Source: Ensifer sp. LCM 4579
GTDB lineage: Bacteria; Pseudomonadota; Alphaproteobacteria; Rhizobiales; Rhizobiaceae
Direction of reading: 5' to 3'
NCBI RefSeq assembly: GCF_001854885.1
Contig: NZ_MDDV01000060.1
Location: 217,475-281,474 of the forward strand
DNA length: 64,000 nt
Shown here piece after piece: positions 35,167 to 47,936 of the stretch (position 1 is its first letter; each line of letters starts with the position of its first letter). The notes below the pieces were generated by a model that worked only from the letters and a program-made list of their open reading frames with translations, did not search any database and was not told the DNA's origin. A program made the position numbers and the translations under genes.

Positions 35167-37059
35167 TCAGAGGGCGGGCACGCCGCGATCGACGATGCCG
35201 AGATCGTCGCTTTCGCGCACCCGCTTCAACTGCTCCTCCGCCTGCGTCGCCTCGCGCTGACGGCTCCACATCGAAGCATAAAGGCCGTCGCGATCGATGA
35301 GTTCCCCATGCGTGCCGCGCTCGGCAATGACCCCGTCCTTCAGTACGATGATCTCGTCGGCATTGATGACGGTCGACAGGCGGTGGGCGATGACGAGGGT
35401 CGTGCGATTGCGTGAGATCACGTCGAGTGCCGCCTGGATTTCCTGCTCCGTCTTCGTGTCGAGCGCCGATGTCGCCTCGTCGAGAATCAGGATCGGCGGC
35501 GCCTTCAGGATGGTCCGGGCGATGGCGACGCGCTGTTTCTCTCCGCCCGAGAGCTTCAGCCCGCGCTCGCCCACCATTGCGCCGTATCCCTCCGGCAGGC
35601 CGCGGATGAAGTCGGCGATCTGCGCGGCTTCGGCGGCCGCTGCGACCTCGGCATCGGAAGCGCTCACCCGGCCATAGCGGATATTGTAGGCGATCGTATC
35701 GTTGAAGAGCACCGTGTCCTGCGGCACCATGCCTATGACGGCGCGCAGGCTCTTCTGAGTGACATCGCGCACGTCCTGGCCATCGATGGTGATCGATCCG
35801 CGCTGCACGTCGTAGAAGCGGTAGAGAAGCCGCGAAAGGGTGGATTTGCCGGCGCCGGACGGACCGACGACAGCGACCGTCTTGCCGGCGGGCACTTCGA
35901 AGGATATCCCCTTCAGGATCGGCCGTGCCGGATCATAGGCGAAGTGCACGTCGCGAAAGGCGATCGCTCCGCGCTCGATCTTGAGATCGGTCGCACTCGG
36001 CCGATCGACGACTTCCGGACATACGTCCAGGAGGTCGAACATGTGCTCGATATCGGTGAGGCCCTGGCGGATTTCGCGATAGACAAAGCCGATGAAGTTC
36101 AAGGGAATGGCGAGCTGGATGAGCATCGCATTCACGAAGACGAAGTCGCCGAGCGTCTGTTCGCCGCGCTGAACGGCCAGCGCCGTCATCGTCATCATCA
36201 CCGCTGTGCCGGCACCGAAGATCAGCGCCTGTCCGAAGTTCAGCCAGCCAAGCGAGGTCCAGACCTGGGTCGCAGCCCGTTCATAGCGCGCCATCGAGCG
36301 GTCGAAGCGCTTGGCCTCCATTTCCTCGTTGCCGAAATACTTGACCGTCTCGAAGTTCAGGAGCGAGTCGATCGCCTTGGTGTTGGCGTCCGTGTCACTG
36401 TCGTTCATCGAACGACGGATGGCGATGCGCCAGTCGCTGGCTCGCACCGTGAACCAGATATAGAGCGACACAGTAACGGCGGTAACGAGGAGATAGCTGA
36501 AGCCATAGCCCCACCAGAAGATCACCGCTGTCAGCAGGAACTCGATAAGCGTCGGCACGCTGTTCAGAATCGTGAATCGGACGATCGTCTCGATGCCCTT
36601 GGTACCGCGTTCTATGATGCGCGATAGCCCGCCGGTGCGCCGCTCGAGGTGGAAGCGCAGCGACAGCTGATGCATGTGGACAAAGGTTCGGTAAGCAAGC
36701 TGCCGCACGGCGTGCTGGCCGACACTGGCGAAAAGCGCGTCGCGCAGCTGATTAAGACCGCTCTGCAGCAGGCGTGCAAGGTTATAGGCGAGCACCAGCA
36801 TGACGGCGCCGGTGAGGAATTGCGGCAGGAAAGCCAGATCATCCGGCCTGTCATTGAGCGCATCCGTGGCCCATTTGAAGAAATAGGGCACGAGGATGAG
36901 GACGACCTTGGCAACCACGAGAATCACCGTCGCCCAAACGACCCTGAGCTTCAGGTCAAAACGGTCGGCCGGCCACATATAGGGCCACAGATTCGCGATC
37001 GTCGACAAGGGGTTGCTGGTGTCGGCGGAAACCGTTTTCGTCTGAGTGCTGGATGCCAC
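35167..37059 (-). CDS. Atm1-type ABC exporter (half transporter)
   Basis: This 630-residue fusion of a six-helix membrane domain and an ATPase domain has Walker [10 protein letters not shown], signature LSGGEKQRVAIA and Walker B ILILDEATSALD. The membrane domain (PYFFKWATDALN, FHLERRTGGLSRIIERG, ETVKYFGNE) matches the Atm1/HMT group, which exports glutathione-linked sulfur or metal species and acts as a homodimer. The start is a GTG at 37059 because a stop codon lies just upstream in frame. Confidence 0.92.
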   Translation of the reverse strand: MASSTQTKTVSADTSNPLSTIANLWPYMWPADRFDLKLRVVWATVILVVAKVVLILVPYFFKWATDALNDRPDDLAFLPQFLTGAVMLVLAYNLARLLQSGLNQLRDALFASVGQHAVRQLAYRTFVHMHQLSLRFHLERRTGGLSRIIERGTKGIETIVRFTILNSVPTLIEFLLTAVIFWWGYGFSYLLVTAVTVSLYIWFTVRASDWRIAIRRSMNDSDTDANTKAIDSLLNFETVKYFGNEEMEAKRFDRSMARYERAATQVWTSLGWLNFGQALIFGAGTAVMMTMTALAVQRGEQTLGDFVFVNAMLIQLAIPLNFIGFVYREIRQGLTDIEHMFDLLDVCPEVVDRPSATDLKIERGAIAFRDVHFAYDPARPILKGISFEVPAGKTVAVVGPSGAGKSTLSRLLYRFYDVQRGSITIDGQDVRDVTQKSLRAVIGMVPQDTVLFNDTIAYNIRYGRVSASDAEVAAAAEAAQIADFIRGLPEGYGAMVGERGLKLSGGEKQRVAIARTILKAPPILILDEATSALDTKTEQEIQAALDVISRNRTTLVIAHRLSTVINADEIIVLKDGVIAERGTHGELIDRDGLYASMWSRQREATQAEEQLKRVRESDDLGIVDRGVPAL

Positions 37060-37148
37060 GTTTCAGTCCGCTTCCGATGCTCTTGATGGTCATCGTTTTC
37101 CGGGCGCTCAAAGGGCCGTCGCAAACCCCTATCTCGTCCGGCTCAATG

Positions 37149-37174
37149 AAAAGCGGCGTCTTTGAGGACGCCGC
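37149..37174 (-). terminator. terminator after the LysM gene
   Basis: In the minus direction GCGGCGTC, a six-base loop and GACGCCGC form an 8-bp stem followed by TTTTC. It lies 62 bases after the LysM gene stop, upstream of the ABC exporter. Confidence 0.75.
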
Positions 37175-37236
37175 CTTTGCTTCACAGATAGGTCAGCTCT
37201 CCCTAAGCCGCAATGGAAGCGCGGCCGGAAGCGCGA

Positions 37237-38931
37237 TTAATCCTCGTGTCGCATGTGCTTGCGATGGATCTCCCGCGATTCCACATCGGAAAGCGCCTCG
37301 TGAGGCACGCCGAAAACCTGGCCCGGCTGAATGAGGTCGGGATTTTCGATCTGCTCACGGTTGGCGAGATAGATCGTCGTGTAGCGAACGCCCGCCCCGT
37401 AGACGCGCCTCGAAATCTCCCAAAGCGTATCGCCGCGGCGAATGATCACGGAAGACTTGCTCTCCTGGAGCGGTGCCTGTCGGATCGTCGCCGGCTGCTC
37501 ATCCGCAGCGGACGGCGCAGACGCGGCCATCTGCTTGGTCTCGATGTCGGGCTTGGCTGCGGTTTCTTCCGCCTCCTCGACCTTTTGCTGTTCTACAGCG
37601 CTCATGGTTTCCGGCTGCGTTGCCATCACGGGCTTGTCTGAAGCGAGGGCCACCGCGACGCTCGCCGGCCGCGGCAATGCGGGACCGATCACGCCATCCA
37701 CCTTGTCCAGGGCGGCAATTACGCTTGCGGGATCCTGCGGCGAAGACTTCAGGACCGACAATGCCTTGTCGGCCGCCTTGGAAGCGTCATTCGCCGCCGC
37801 GACCACCGCCGGCGCGGAATTGTCGGCGGGCTTGAATTCCGCAAGCGACTGAAGGGCGAACTCGGTGGCCGATCGTGCTGCCGCCAGCTGTTCGGCCGTC
37901 GGCTGTCTGCCGTCGGCGAAGAGGCCTTTCAACAAAGCGAGCGCCTTGCCCGCTTCCGTCTTTAGACCGTCAAGGCCAGTCGCGGCGTCATCCGCCGGCG
38001 TAGCGGCAATCGCCGCGACCTGCACACCCTCGGGCCGATCGAAGGGCACCGACGCACGCATGGCTACCTTCGTGGCGTCGTCGTTCATCATATCGGCCCG
38101 GATGATATGGCTGCCGACCGCGAGATCAATCGTACCATCGACGACGAATTGCCCCTTTCCATCGGCCCTCATCTCTCCGAACAGCGAGTCGTCGGCATAG
38201 ATTCGCACCAGCGCCCCCGGCCTTGCATTGCCGGCGACGAACATGGTCTTTCCTTCGATCTCCACGGCCGTCACCTGCAGCCCCGGCACCGCATTGGGCG
38301 TGTCCGGCGTTGCGGGGGCCGCAGCAGCATCCGCCTGTGCGACTGGTGCAGCGGCCGACTGCGCCGGCTCGTCCTCGGCTTTCGGCGTGGTGATCAGCCG
38401 GCTCGCCTCGCCCGGTCGGGACACCATCGCCAGCAATTGGCCGCCCGGTTCCTTCGGAACGGAAATGGTCGCAACCTCGTCCGACGTCCTGCTTGCACCA
38501 CCCGCGCCGACGCTCCTGAGCGTCAGCTGGTGATCGCCGGCCGGCAGAGGCTTGTCGAACACGGCCGCAAAATCCCCTCCTGCACTGACGTCCGCCGTGC
38601 CGAGAACCGTATCACCACTTAGAATCTCGAGCTTTGTACCCGGTTCAGCGCGACCGGCGATCACCGTCGACCCGTCGGGCTCGACACGAAGGACGTCAAA
38701 TCCAGGTACGGTCCAATCCTTGGCCGCATCGGAGTCGGCGACCTGCTCCCCGGCAGCAGGAGCGGTTTCGGCCGTTGCCGGCGCCGGTTCACCCGGAACG
38801 TCGCCAGCGGTGGATCGTGCGGCCTCCTCCGTCGTCTCGTCGTTCAGGTTCGGCTGGACTACGAAAACCATCAGCGCAGTCGCAATCGCCAGCACGCTAA
38901 GGGCCACCCAGCTGGCTTTGTTCTTTATCAT
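37237..38931 (-). CDS. LysM-domain envelope protein with repeated Ig-like segments
   Basis: This 564-residue protein has an N-terminal membrane anchor (ASWVALSVLAIATALMVFVV), a long Ala/Pro/Glu-rich region, two similar bacterial Ig-like segments (FDVLRVEPDGSTVIAGRAEPG and LQVTAVEIEGKTMFVAGNARPG), and a C-terminal LysM domain (IIRRGDTLWEISRRVYGAG) that should bind peptidoglycan. I chose the ATG at 38931 (GGAG six bases upstream) over a GTG at 38943. It is probably a periplasmic, inner-membrane-anchored protein. Its function is not known. Confidence 0.88.
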   Translation of the reverse strand: MIKNKASWVALSVLAIATALMVFVVQPNLNDETTEEAARSTAGDVPGEPAPATAETAPAAGEQVADSDAAKDWTVPGFDVLRVEPDGSTVIAGRAEPGTKLEILSGDTVLGTADVSAGGDFAAVFDKPLPAGDHQLTLRSVGAGGASRTSDEVATISVPKEPGGQLLAMVSRPGEASRLITTPKAEDEPAQSAAAPVAQADAAAAPATPDTPNAVPGLQVTAVEIEGKTMFVAGNARPGALVRIYADDSLFGEMRADGKGQFVVDGTIDLAVGSHIIRADMMNDDATKVAMRASVPFDRPEGVQVAAIAATPADDAATGLDGLKTEAGKALALLKGLFADGRQPTAEQLAAARSATEFALQSLAEFKPADNSAPAVVAAANDASKAADKALSVLKSSPQDPASVIAALDKVDGVIGPALPRPASVAVALASDKPVMATQPETMSAVEQQKVEEAEETAAKPDIETKQMAASAPSAADEQPATIRQAPLQESKSSVIIRRGDTLWEISRRVYGAGVRYTTIYLANREQIENPDLIQPGQVFGVPHEALSDVESREIHRKHMRHED

Positions 38932-39176
38932 GCCACTCTCCACAGCAGCAGAGCATCATGCTCCGCGCATCCCCATTGCAGGCCTACGGTCGCCAAGCTT
39001 TTGCCGCATTATAGCGCAACGGCGGCCCGTCCGTCGGAATTCTTCAATGTATCGCTGAAATTGCTAACGTTTCCTACGGTTCGGCACAAGCGCCGAGTGT
39101 GCAGGCGCACATCGGCGGAGAGGCTTTTTCCCTCATTTTTCTTGACCCATGCTGCGCTGCAATGTCTCTTGGCGGC

Positions 39177-39794
39177 ATGACTAAGGAAGCTACTCCGATT
39201 CGATCCGTCTGCGTTTATTGCGGCTCACAGCCCGGACGCGATCCCGACCATATGCAGGCTGGACGCCTTCTCGGCAAGTCCATCGCGTCGCATGGCCTGC
39301 AGCTCGTCTATGGCGGCGGCACGCGAGGCATCATGGGTGCGGTTGCAAGCGGCGTGCTCTCGGCGGGCGGCCACGTCACCGGCATCATTCCCGAGTTTCT
39401 GATGGACAAGGAAGCGACTCGCCATTCGTTGGGGCAGCTCAACGAGCTGATCGTCACGGCCGATATGCACGAGCGCAAGCACAAGATGTTCGAGCGTGCC
39501 GATGCCTTCGTCGCGCTACCCGGCGGCATCGGCACGCTGGAAGAGATCATCGAGATCATGACCTGGGCGCAACTCGGCCGGCACCGCAAGCCGATGGTGT
39601 TCGGTAATATCAACGGTTTCTGGACGCCGCTGCTGGAGCTCCTGCAGCATATGCGCGACGAAGGCTTCGTCCACACGGCCCATCTCGTTCAACCGCTCGT
39701 TATCGACAAGGCCGAGGAGATCGTTCCCGGCATTCTCGGCGCGGCGGCTTCGAAGGGACGCGAGGGCGAGAGCGGGATCATCTCCAAGCTCTGA
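39177..39794 (+). CDS. LOG-family protein (cytokinin riboside 5'-monophosphate phosphoribohydrolase-like)
   Basis: The 205-residue protein has the family motif PGGIGTLEE and an earlier nucleotide-binding GGGTRGIMG. LOG enzymes release free base from nucleoside 5'-monophosphates, cytokinin activation being the best-known case; bacterial members are often mislabelled lysine decarboxylases. The start is uncertain: ATG at 39177 or 39162, neither with a good ribosome-binding site. The gene converges on rarD. Confidence 0.88.
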   Translation: MTKEATPIRSVCVYCGSQPGRDPDHMQAGRLLGKSIASHGLQLVYGGGTRGIMGAVASGVLSAGGHVTGIIPEFLMDKEATRHSLGQLNELIVTADMHERKHKMFERADAFVALPGGIGTLEEIIEIMTWAQLGRHRKPMVFGNINGFWTPLLELLQHMRDEGFVHTAHLVQPLVIDKAEEIVPGILGAAASKGREGESGIISKL

Positions 39795-39843
39795 ATTTGA
39801 ACTTTCGAGGGAAAGGGCCACAGAACGCGGCCCCGTCAGCCGC

Positions 39844-40782
39844 TCATTCAGCCGGCGTCGGCTGCGCCGCTCGGCGCGCCCTGCTTTCGGCCAGCATCGC
39901 GCCTGAATAGATGAACAGCGCCGCCCAGATCAAAATGAATGCGACGAGCTTCATGGCTCCGAAGGGCTCGTTGAAGACAAAGACCGCGATCAGGAAGATC
40001 ATCGTCGGCGCGATATATTGCATGATGCCGATGGTCGAGAGCCTGAGCAGCTTGGCGCCGTTGGCATAGATCATCAACGGCACGGCCGTAACCAGACCGC
40101 AAGCGAGAAGCAAAAGGACATCGGTCATGTCGGTGTCGCCGAAATGCCCCTCACCCGTTGCCTCGAGCCAGACGATGTAGCCAAGCGCGGGGACGCTCAG
40201 GAGAAGCACTTCCAGGAAAAAACCCTGGTTCGGCCCGATCGGCAGCGTCTTGCGGAAAAAAGCGTAGAAGCCCCACGAGAAGCAAAGGCCGATCGACACC
40301 CAGGGAAGGCCGCCGGCATCCAAGGCGAGCACGGCGACGGCGAGTACGGCAAGCGCGATCGCCACCATCTGCGCCGGATTCGGCCGCTCCTTGAGCAGCA
40401 CGGCACCGAGAAAAATGGAGAAGAGCGGATTGATATAATAGCCGAGCGCCGTCTCGATCGCCCGACCCGCGCCGATCGCCCAGACATAGATGCCCCAGTT
40501 GACCGTGATGAGCGCAGCCGTCAAGGTCGCCATCTTCAGCATGCGCGGCGAGCTGAGCGCCGCCTTGAGCTCCTGTGTGCGGCCGAGCCAGACAAGCACG
40601 AGCCCCGCGAGCGGCACCGACCAGACGATGCGATGCGCGACGACCTCGGGCGCGGGGATATGCGCCACCGCCTTCATGAAAAACGGCAGAAAACCCCAAA
40701 GAAGATACGCCGCCAGGGCGAAGGCGAATCCTCGTGCGGAATCGGTATTGTCGGCGGGCGGTTTCGCGTTCGGCTCGGCCAT
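39844..40782 (-). CDS. rarD: RarD-type EamA-family transporter
   Basis: The 312-residue protein has ten predicted membrane segments arranged as two EamA repeats. The start (GFAFALAAYLLWGFLPFFMKAV) and the LGYYINPLFSIFLGAVLLKERP block are characteristic of RarD (chloramphenicol-sensitive protein). The substrate is unknown. It is transcribed alone; the 215 bases upstream lie behind the cimA stop and presumably hold its promoter. Confidence 0.93.
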   Translation of the reverse strand: MAEPNAKPPADNTDSARGFAFALAAYLLWGFLPFFMKAVAHIPAPEVVAHRIVWSVPLAGLVLVWLGRTQELKAALSSPRMLKMATLTAALITVNWGIYVWAIGAGRAIETALGYYINPLFSIFLGAVLLKERPNPAQMVAIALAVLAVAVLALDAGGLPWVSIGLCFSWGFYAFFRKTLPIGPNQGFFLEVLLLSVPALGYIVWLEATGEGHFGDTDMTDVLLLLACGLVTAVPLMIYANGAKLLRLSTIGIMQYIAPTMIFLIAVFVFNEPFGAMKLVAFILIWAALFIYSGAMLAESRARRAAQPTPAE

Positions 40783-40997
40783 GGTCGTGGTCCTGAAAAC
40801 GGCGCCGGAGCCATGCGAGGTGACGCAATCACTCCGGCAAAAATCACGGCTCGTCCCACAGACCGCCGTTCTTCGAGCGTCCTACTCCAACGAATGGTGA
40901 TGCACCAATTCATTTCCGTGAAGCGAAGAGTGAATGTTGCTGAACGTTGCGGAAGGAATTGCCGCCAGACCCCGTGGCATTTGAAGTTCGAAGGGTC

Positions 40998-42614
40998 CTA
41001 CTCCGCCGCCACCAGTCCGACCTGGTCGCGGTTCTTGAGCAGCTTGTAGACGATGCTGTCCATCAGCGCCTGGAAGGAGGCATCGATGATGTTGTCGGAG
41101 ACGCCGACCGTCCACCAGCGCGCGCCGGTCCGGTCCGTCGACTCGATCAGCACCCGGGTGACGGCCTCGGTGCCGCCATTGAGGATGCGCACCTTGTAGT
41201 CGGCGAGTTCCAGGTCGGCGATTTCCGACTGGTACTTGCCGAGATCCTTGCGCAGCGCCAGGTCGAGCGCGTTGACCGGACCATGGCCCTCGGCGACCGA
41301 CATCATCGTCTCGCCGTCGACGATCACCTTGGCCACGGCTTCCGAGACGGTCTTCAGATTGCCGTTCGCATCGAAGCGACGCTCGACCATGACGCGGAAG
41401 CTCTCGACATGAAAGAAATCGGGCACCGTGCCGAGGATGCGGTTGGCGAGCAGCGTGAAACTCGCATCCGCCCCCTCATAGGCATAGCCCGTTGCCTCGC
41501 GCTCCTTGACGATCGAGATCAATTTGTCGAGGCGCGGATCGTCCTTGCCGACCGTGATGCCGCGGCGCTTCAGCGCATTGATGAAATTGGCCTTGCCGCC
41601 CTGGTCCGAGACCATGACCTTCCGCAGGTTGCCGACGCTTTCCGGCGCAATGTGCTCGTAGGTGCGCGGGTCCTTCAGAAGAGCCGAGGCATGAATGCCG
41701 GCCTTGGTGGCGAAAGCCGAAGCGCCGACATAGGGCGCCTGCGGATCCGGCGAGCGGTTGAGGAGCTCGTCGAAGGCATGGGCAAGCTCCGTCAGTTCCT
41801 GCAGCCTCTCGGTGTCGATACCGGTCTCAAAACGCGTCGAATAGGTCTCCTTGAGCCCCAGCGTCGCGATCAGCGTCACGAGGTTGGCGTTGCCGCACCG
41901 CTCGCCGATCCCGTTCAGCGTTCCCTGGATCTGGCGCACGCCGGCCTCGACGGCGGCAAGCGAATTCGCCACGGCCTGTCCGGTGTCGTTGTGGGCATGG
42001 ATGCCGAGCCTTGCGCCCGGCACGCCCGCCGCAATCATCGCGGAGACGATCTCGCGGACTTCAGAAGGCTGGGTGCCGCCATTGGTGTCGCAGAGCACCA
42101 CCCAGCGCGCGCCCGCCTCGAGCGCAGCTGTTGCGCAGGCGGTGGCATAGGCGGGGTTTGCCTTGTAGCCATCGAAGAAATGCTCGCAGTCGACCATCGC
42201 CTCGCGGCCTGAGGCGACGACTGCCTCCACCGAGGCGCGGATGCTCTCGAGATTTTCGTCTTTGGTGCAGCCGAGCGCCACCGAAACGTGGTAATCCCAG
42301 CTCTTTGCCACGAGACAGATCGCGTCGCTTGCGGCGGCGAGCAGCGCGTTGAGGCCGGGATCGTTGGAGGCCGAGACGCCCGCACGCTTGGTCATGCCGA
42401 AGGCAACGAAAGAAGCCTGCGCCGTGCGTTTGCGCTTGAAGAATTCCGTGTCGGTCGGATTGGCACCTGGATAGCCGCCTTCGACATAATCGACGCCGAA
42501 TTCATCGAGCATGGCCGCGATCGCAATCTTGTCCTCGACGGAAAAGTCGATGCCGGGCGTCTGCTGCCCGTCTCGAAGCGTCGTGTCGAAGAGATAGATG
42601 CGTTCCCTGGTCAT
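40998..42614 (-). CDS. cimA: citramalate synthase
   Basis: The 538-residue enzyme belongs to the isopropylmalate/citramalate synthase family and is expected to condense pyruvate with acetyl-CoA. It has the catalytic [13 protein letters not shown] start, the [10 protein letters not shown] and [17 protein letters not shown] metal/substrate blocks, and a C-terminal LeuA-type regulatory domain. The overall form is of the CimA subgroup rather than LeuA. I chose the ATG at 42614, with GGAAC upstream. It lies 47 bases after pip and is the last gene of the cysS run. Confidence 0.9.
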   Translation of the reverse strand: MTRERIYLFDTTLRDGQQTPGIDFSVEDKIAIAAMLDEFGVDYVEGGYPGANPTDTEFFKRKRTAQASFVAFGMTKRAGVSASNDPGLNALLAAASDAICLVAKSWDYHVSVALGCTKDENLESIRASVEAVVASGREAMVDCEHFFDGYKANPAYATACATAALEAGARWVVLCDTNGGTQPSEVREIVSAMIAAGVPGARLGIHAHNDTGQAVANSLAAVEAGVRQIQGTLNGIGERCGNANLVTLIATLGLKETYSTRFETGIDTERLQELTELAHAFDELLNRSPDPQAPYVGASAFATKAGIHASALLKDPRTYEHIAPESVGNLRKVMVSDQGGKANFINALKRRGITVGKDDPRLDKLISIVKEREATGYAYEGADASFTLLANRILGTVPDFFHVESFRVMVERRFDANGNLKTVSEAVAKVIVDGETMMSVAEGHGPVNALDLALRKDLGKYQSEIADLELADYKVRILNGGTEAVTRVLIESTDRTGARWWTVGVSDNIIDASFQALMDSIVYKLLKNRDQVGLVAAE

Positions 42615-42661
42615 GGCTTGGTTCCAAAATGCGAAGTCGGCAAGGGGCGGTGGTTTCCGTG

Positions 42662-44120
<1,459 letters not shown>

Positions 44121-44124
<4 letters not shown>

Positions 44125-45077
44125 GCCCAGGCTCCCGCCGGCGGCCATTGCTCCGTCTCGTGGTCCGGGTGCTGAAAGGAGATGATCTGCTCCTGACGCG
44201 CATAGTAATCCGGATCTTCGTGAACCGGCTGGTCGAAGATGGTCTCGACCCAGGGCAGCCGCGCCTGAAAGTTGACCTGGATGCGCGGCGCCAGATCGGA
44301 GCGGTCATCGAAGGCGCCGATCGCGATTTCGAGTCCGCCGGGATGCCGGTAGGTCAGCGGCGTGCCGCATTTCGGGCAGAAGCCGCGATCGATGTTGACG
44401 GAAGACTGGAAGTAGCTCGGTTCGTCACGGGTCCATTCGACGCCGTCCTTCGGCGCGGTCACCAGGGCCGAGAAGAACGAGCCGAACTGCTTCTGGCACA
44501 TACGGCAATGGCAGATCGACGGGCGTCCAAGCGCGCCGCGAATGCGGAAGCGAACGGCGCCGCACTGGCACCCTCCTGTTCTGACGGTCTCGCTCATCAT
44601 CTCTCCTTCCGTGGCCAGGCTTCGGTGGTCATGATCCGGGTGCTGATAGGACACGAGATCGGCGAGGAAGGATGCCGCACCCAGGTCGGCCATCGTGTCC
44701 TCGCCGGGAAGTTCCGGCACGCGATCGACATAAGGCAACTTCGCCTCGATGCCCCATTGGATCGTCGGCGCGATGCCTTCCGGCCTGTCGAAAGCCGCGA
44801 TCGCCAGCGCCATCCCGTCCGGCGCCTCATAGGTGAGCGGCGTCCCGCAATCTCCGCAGAAGCCGCGCCACACGTGGTTCGAGGATTGAAAGCGCTTCCG
44901 CTCTCCACGCGTCCAGACAAGTTTTGCACCGCGAACGGAGACGAGGGGCAGGTAGAAGTTGCCGCTCGCCTTCTGGCACATACGGCAATGGCAGACCGAG
45001 GCATCGCCGAGCTTGCCTTCGACGCGAAAGCGGACCGCACCGCATTGGCATCCGCCGCTATGGATATCGTCAGCCAT
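44121..45077 (-). CDS. two-domain GFA protein, apparently two genes fused by one extra base
   Basis: The 318-residue frame holds two complete GFA domains, residues 1-150 and 161-318, each with GGCQCGAV, CHCRMCQK and FC-x2-CGTPLTY. At the junction the protein reads HPDHDHRSLATEGEMM, losing the HPDx-TxxWP tail that the other two domains have. Dropping one C of the GACCACC at 44627-44628 gives HPDHDTEAWPRKER and a TGA that overlaps the ATG at 44600 by four bases, the same coupling used elsewhere in the operon. AAGGAG still precedes the internal ATGs, so the second domain may also be translated on its own. Confidence 0.85.
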
Positions 45078-45126
45078 GTGGTCCTCCTCTTGCCTCGCGT
45101 GCCGTCGGTCCTTGCCGTCGCGCCGG

Positions 45127-46527
<1,401 letters not shown>

Positions 46528-46939
46528 CCCAATCTCCAAGCCTGCATGCAACCGTTGCAACAGCGCGTCCGGGGCGGCCCGCACGTTTTGTCATCTTGGA
46601 ATTGTGGAGACGAAAACGGCCAGGCCAGCGGAGCGCTAGCGAATAATCTTCCGGCAAATAATGCAGATAACCGTCTTCATGGCGCCCCTTATCGCGCGTC
46701 GCTCAGCCCCGGTCAAGAGGCGAGCCGCATGCAAGCGAAAGTCGTCGTCGCCAATGCCCATGGCCACGGATTTGTCATGATTTGCCTTATCCGAAAGCGC
46801 TACGCGGGAAAGCGATTCGTGACGCATGGTCGGTGCGTCGTATCCTGTTTCCCAAGGAAACGAAAAGTGACTCGGCTTTCCGCACAAAAGCGAAAGCCAA
46901 GCGTTACCATGACTCGGGAAATATACAGGAGAGTGTGAA
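46528..46939. other. divergent region between cysS and a small plus-strand gene
   Basis: In these 412 bases I see one hairpin (GGCTTTC at 46874-46880 paired with GAAAGCC at 46892-46898), 40 bases before the small gene. A minus-strand frame covers much of it but reads through the small gene and lacks protein features. Promoters for cysS and the small gene should be here. Confidence 0.45.
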
Positions 46940-47092
46940 ATGAAAGCCGCGACCACAACAAAACCCCCGGCGGCCGACCTCGTCACGAAATACCGGCCAC
47001 TCGGCATCAAGGCCGTGCTCGCCGCCGCCCTGCAGGTCAAGGCCAAGCCGACAACCAGCAAGAGTACAAAGAGCACCAAGCGCCGCGCGTGA
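46940..47092 (+). CDS. small basic protein of 50 residues
   Basis: ATG at 46940 follows AGGAGAG at a normal spacing. The product has a central segment (LVTKYRPLGIKAVLAAALQV) that could form an amphipathic helix, and a Lys/Arg/Ser/Thr tail (KSTKSTKRRA). No signal peptide is seen. It stops 12 bases before the end of the convergent SRAP gene. I do not recognise the family; the good ribosome-binding site and protein-like composition are the reason for the call. Confidence 0.65.
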   Translation: MKAATTTKPPAADLVTKYRPLGIKAVLAAALQVKAKPTTSKSTKSTKRRA

Positions 47093-47104
47093 GCGCGTCC
47101 CCCT

Positions 47105-47875
47105 TTAGAACAGCGACAGTTGGCCGCTCCCGTCTCCGCTCGGATCCTCCTTCTCCAATTCAGCCCCGGTGGCGGGCGTGACTTCTTCCTGAAGCTCGGG
47201 CCCCATATTCGCGACCTTGTTGACCCGATCGGAGACGGGGATCACCTCGAAGAGCTCCTCAGACGACGGAACCATGAGATCCGCGACGTCGCGCGGTTCC
47301 TGCGTACTGCAATCGAGCCAACGCGTGAAAGCCTCGGGGCGGATGACGACGGGCATACGATCGTGAACGTGGCTGACCGCCCCGTTGGCGCTGGTCGTCA
47401 GGATGGCTGCGGTATCGACCTCCGATCCGTCTGCGGACGACCAGGTTTCCATAAGCCCGGCAAAGGCGACGATACCGCCCTTCTTCGGCCGGACCCAATA
47501 GGCCTGCGAGGCGCCCCGGCTGCCCTTTGGCGGCCGGTGCCACTCGTAGAAGCCGGAGGCCGGAACCAGGATACGGCGGTGCCGCATCGCAGCCCGGAAG
47601 GCCGCTTTGTCCGCCGCCGTTTCGGCGCGGGCATTGATCAGCAGCGGGAAGCTGCGCGGGTCCTTCACCCAGCCCGGCGTGAACCCCCAGCGTGCAAGGA
47701 GCGCCTTGCGCTCCGGCAGATTGCTACCGGGCGCCGGCCGCTCAGAGGCGATGACGACAAGGATCGGCTGCGTCGGAGCGATATTGAACCGCGCCGGAAA
47801 GCCCTCGACTTTCAGCAGGCCAAGCAGTTCTACCAATTCTTCCGGCGTCGCCGTCAGCGCAAAACGTCCGCACAT
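47105..47875 (-). CDS. SRAP-family protein (YedK/HMCES), abasic-site DNA-protein crosslinking
   Basis: This 256-residue protein begins MCGRFALTATPEEL; after Met removal Cys2 forms a covalent link with abasic sites in single-stranded DNA. The other conserved residues are present: Asn in RFNIAPTQP, Glu in SGFYEWHR and His in VHDRMPVVI. I see no LexA-type GAAC-N7-GAAC box in the 61 bases before it. A Nudix gene diverges from it. Confidence 0.95.
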   Translation of the reverse strand: MCGRFALTATPEELVELLGLLKVEGFPARFNIAPTQPILVVIASERPAPGSNLPERKALLARWGFTPGWVKDPRSFPLLINARAETAADKAAFRAAMRHRRILVPASGFYEWHRPPKGSRGASQAYWVRPKKGGIVAFAGLMETWSSADGSEVDTAAILTTSANGAVSHVHDRMPVVIRPEAFTRWLDCSTQEPRDVADLMVPSSEELFEVIPVSDRVNKVANMGPELQEEVTPATGAELEKEDPSGDGSGQLSLF

Positions 47876-47936
47876 GACAGGGATGTGGCACTTCGCCTAA
47901 GGTGGGTCAACGATCCCATGCAATTCGATCCGGATT

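Noticed and set aside
46636-47079. Open minus-strand frame of 147 codons with a hydrophobic start
   Set aside because: It lies antisense to the small plus-strand gene and its upstream region; the 50-codon plus gene has the better ribosome-binding site.
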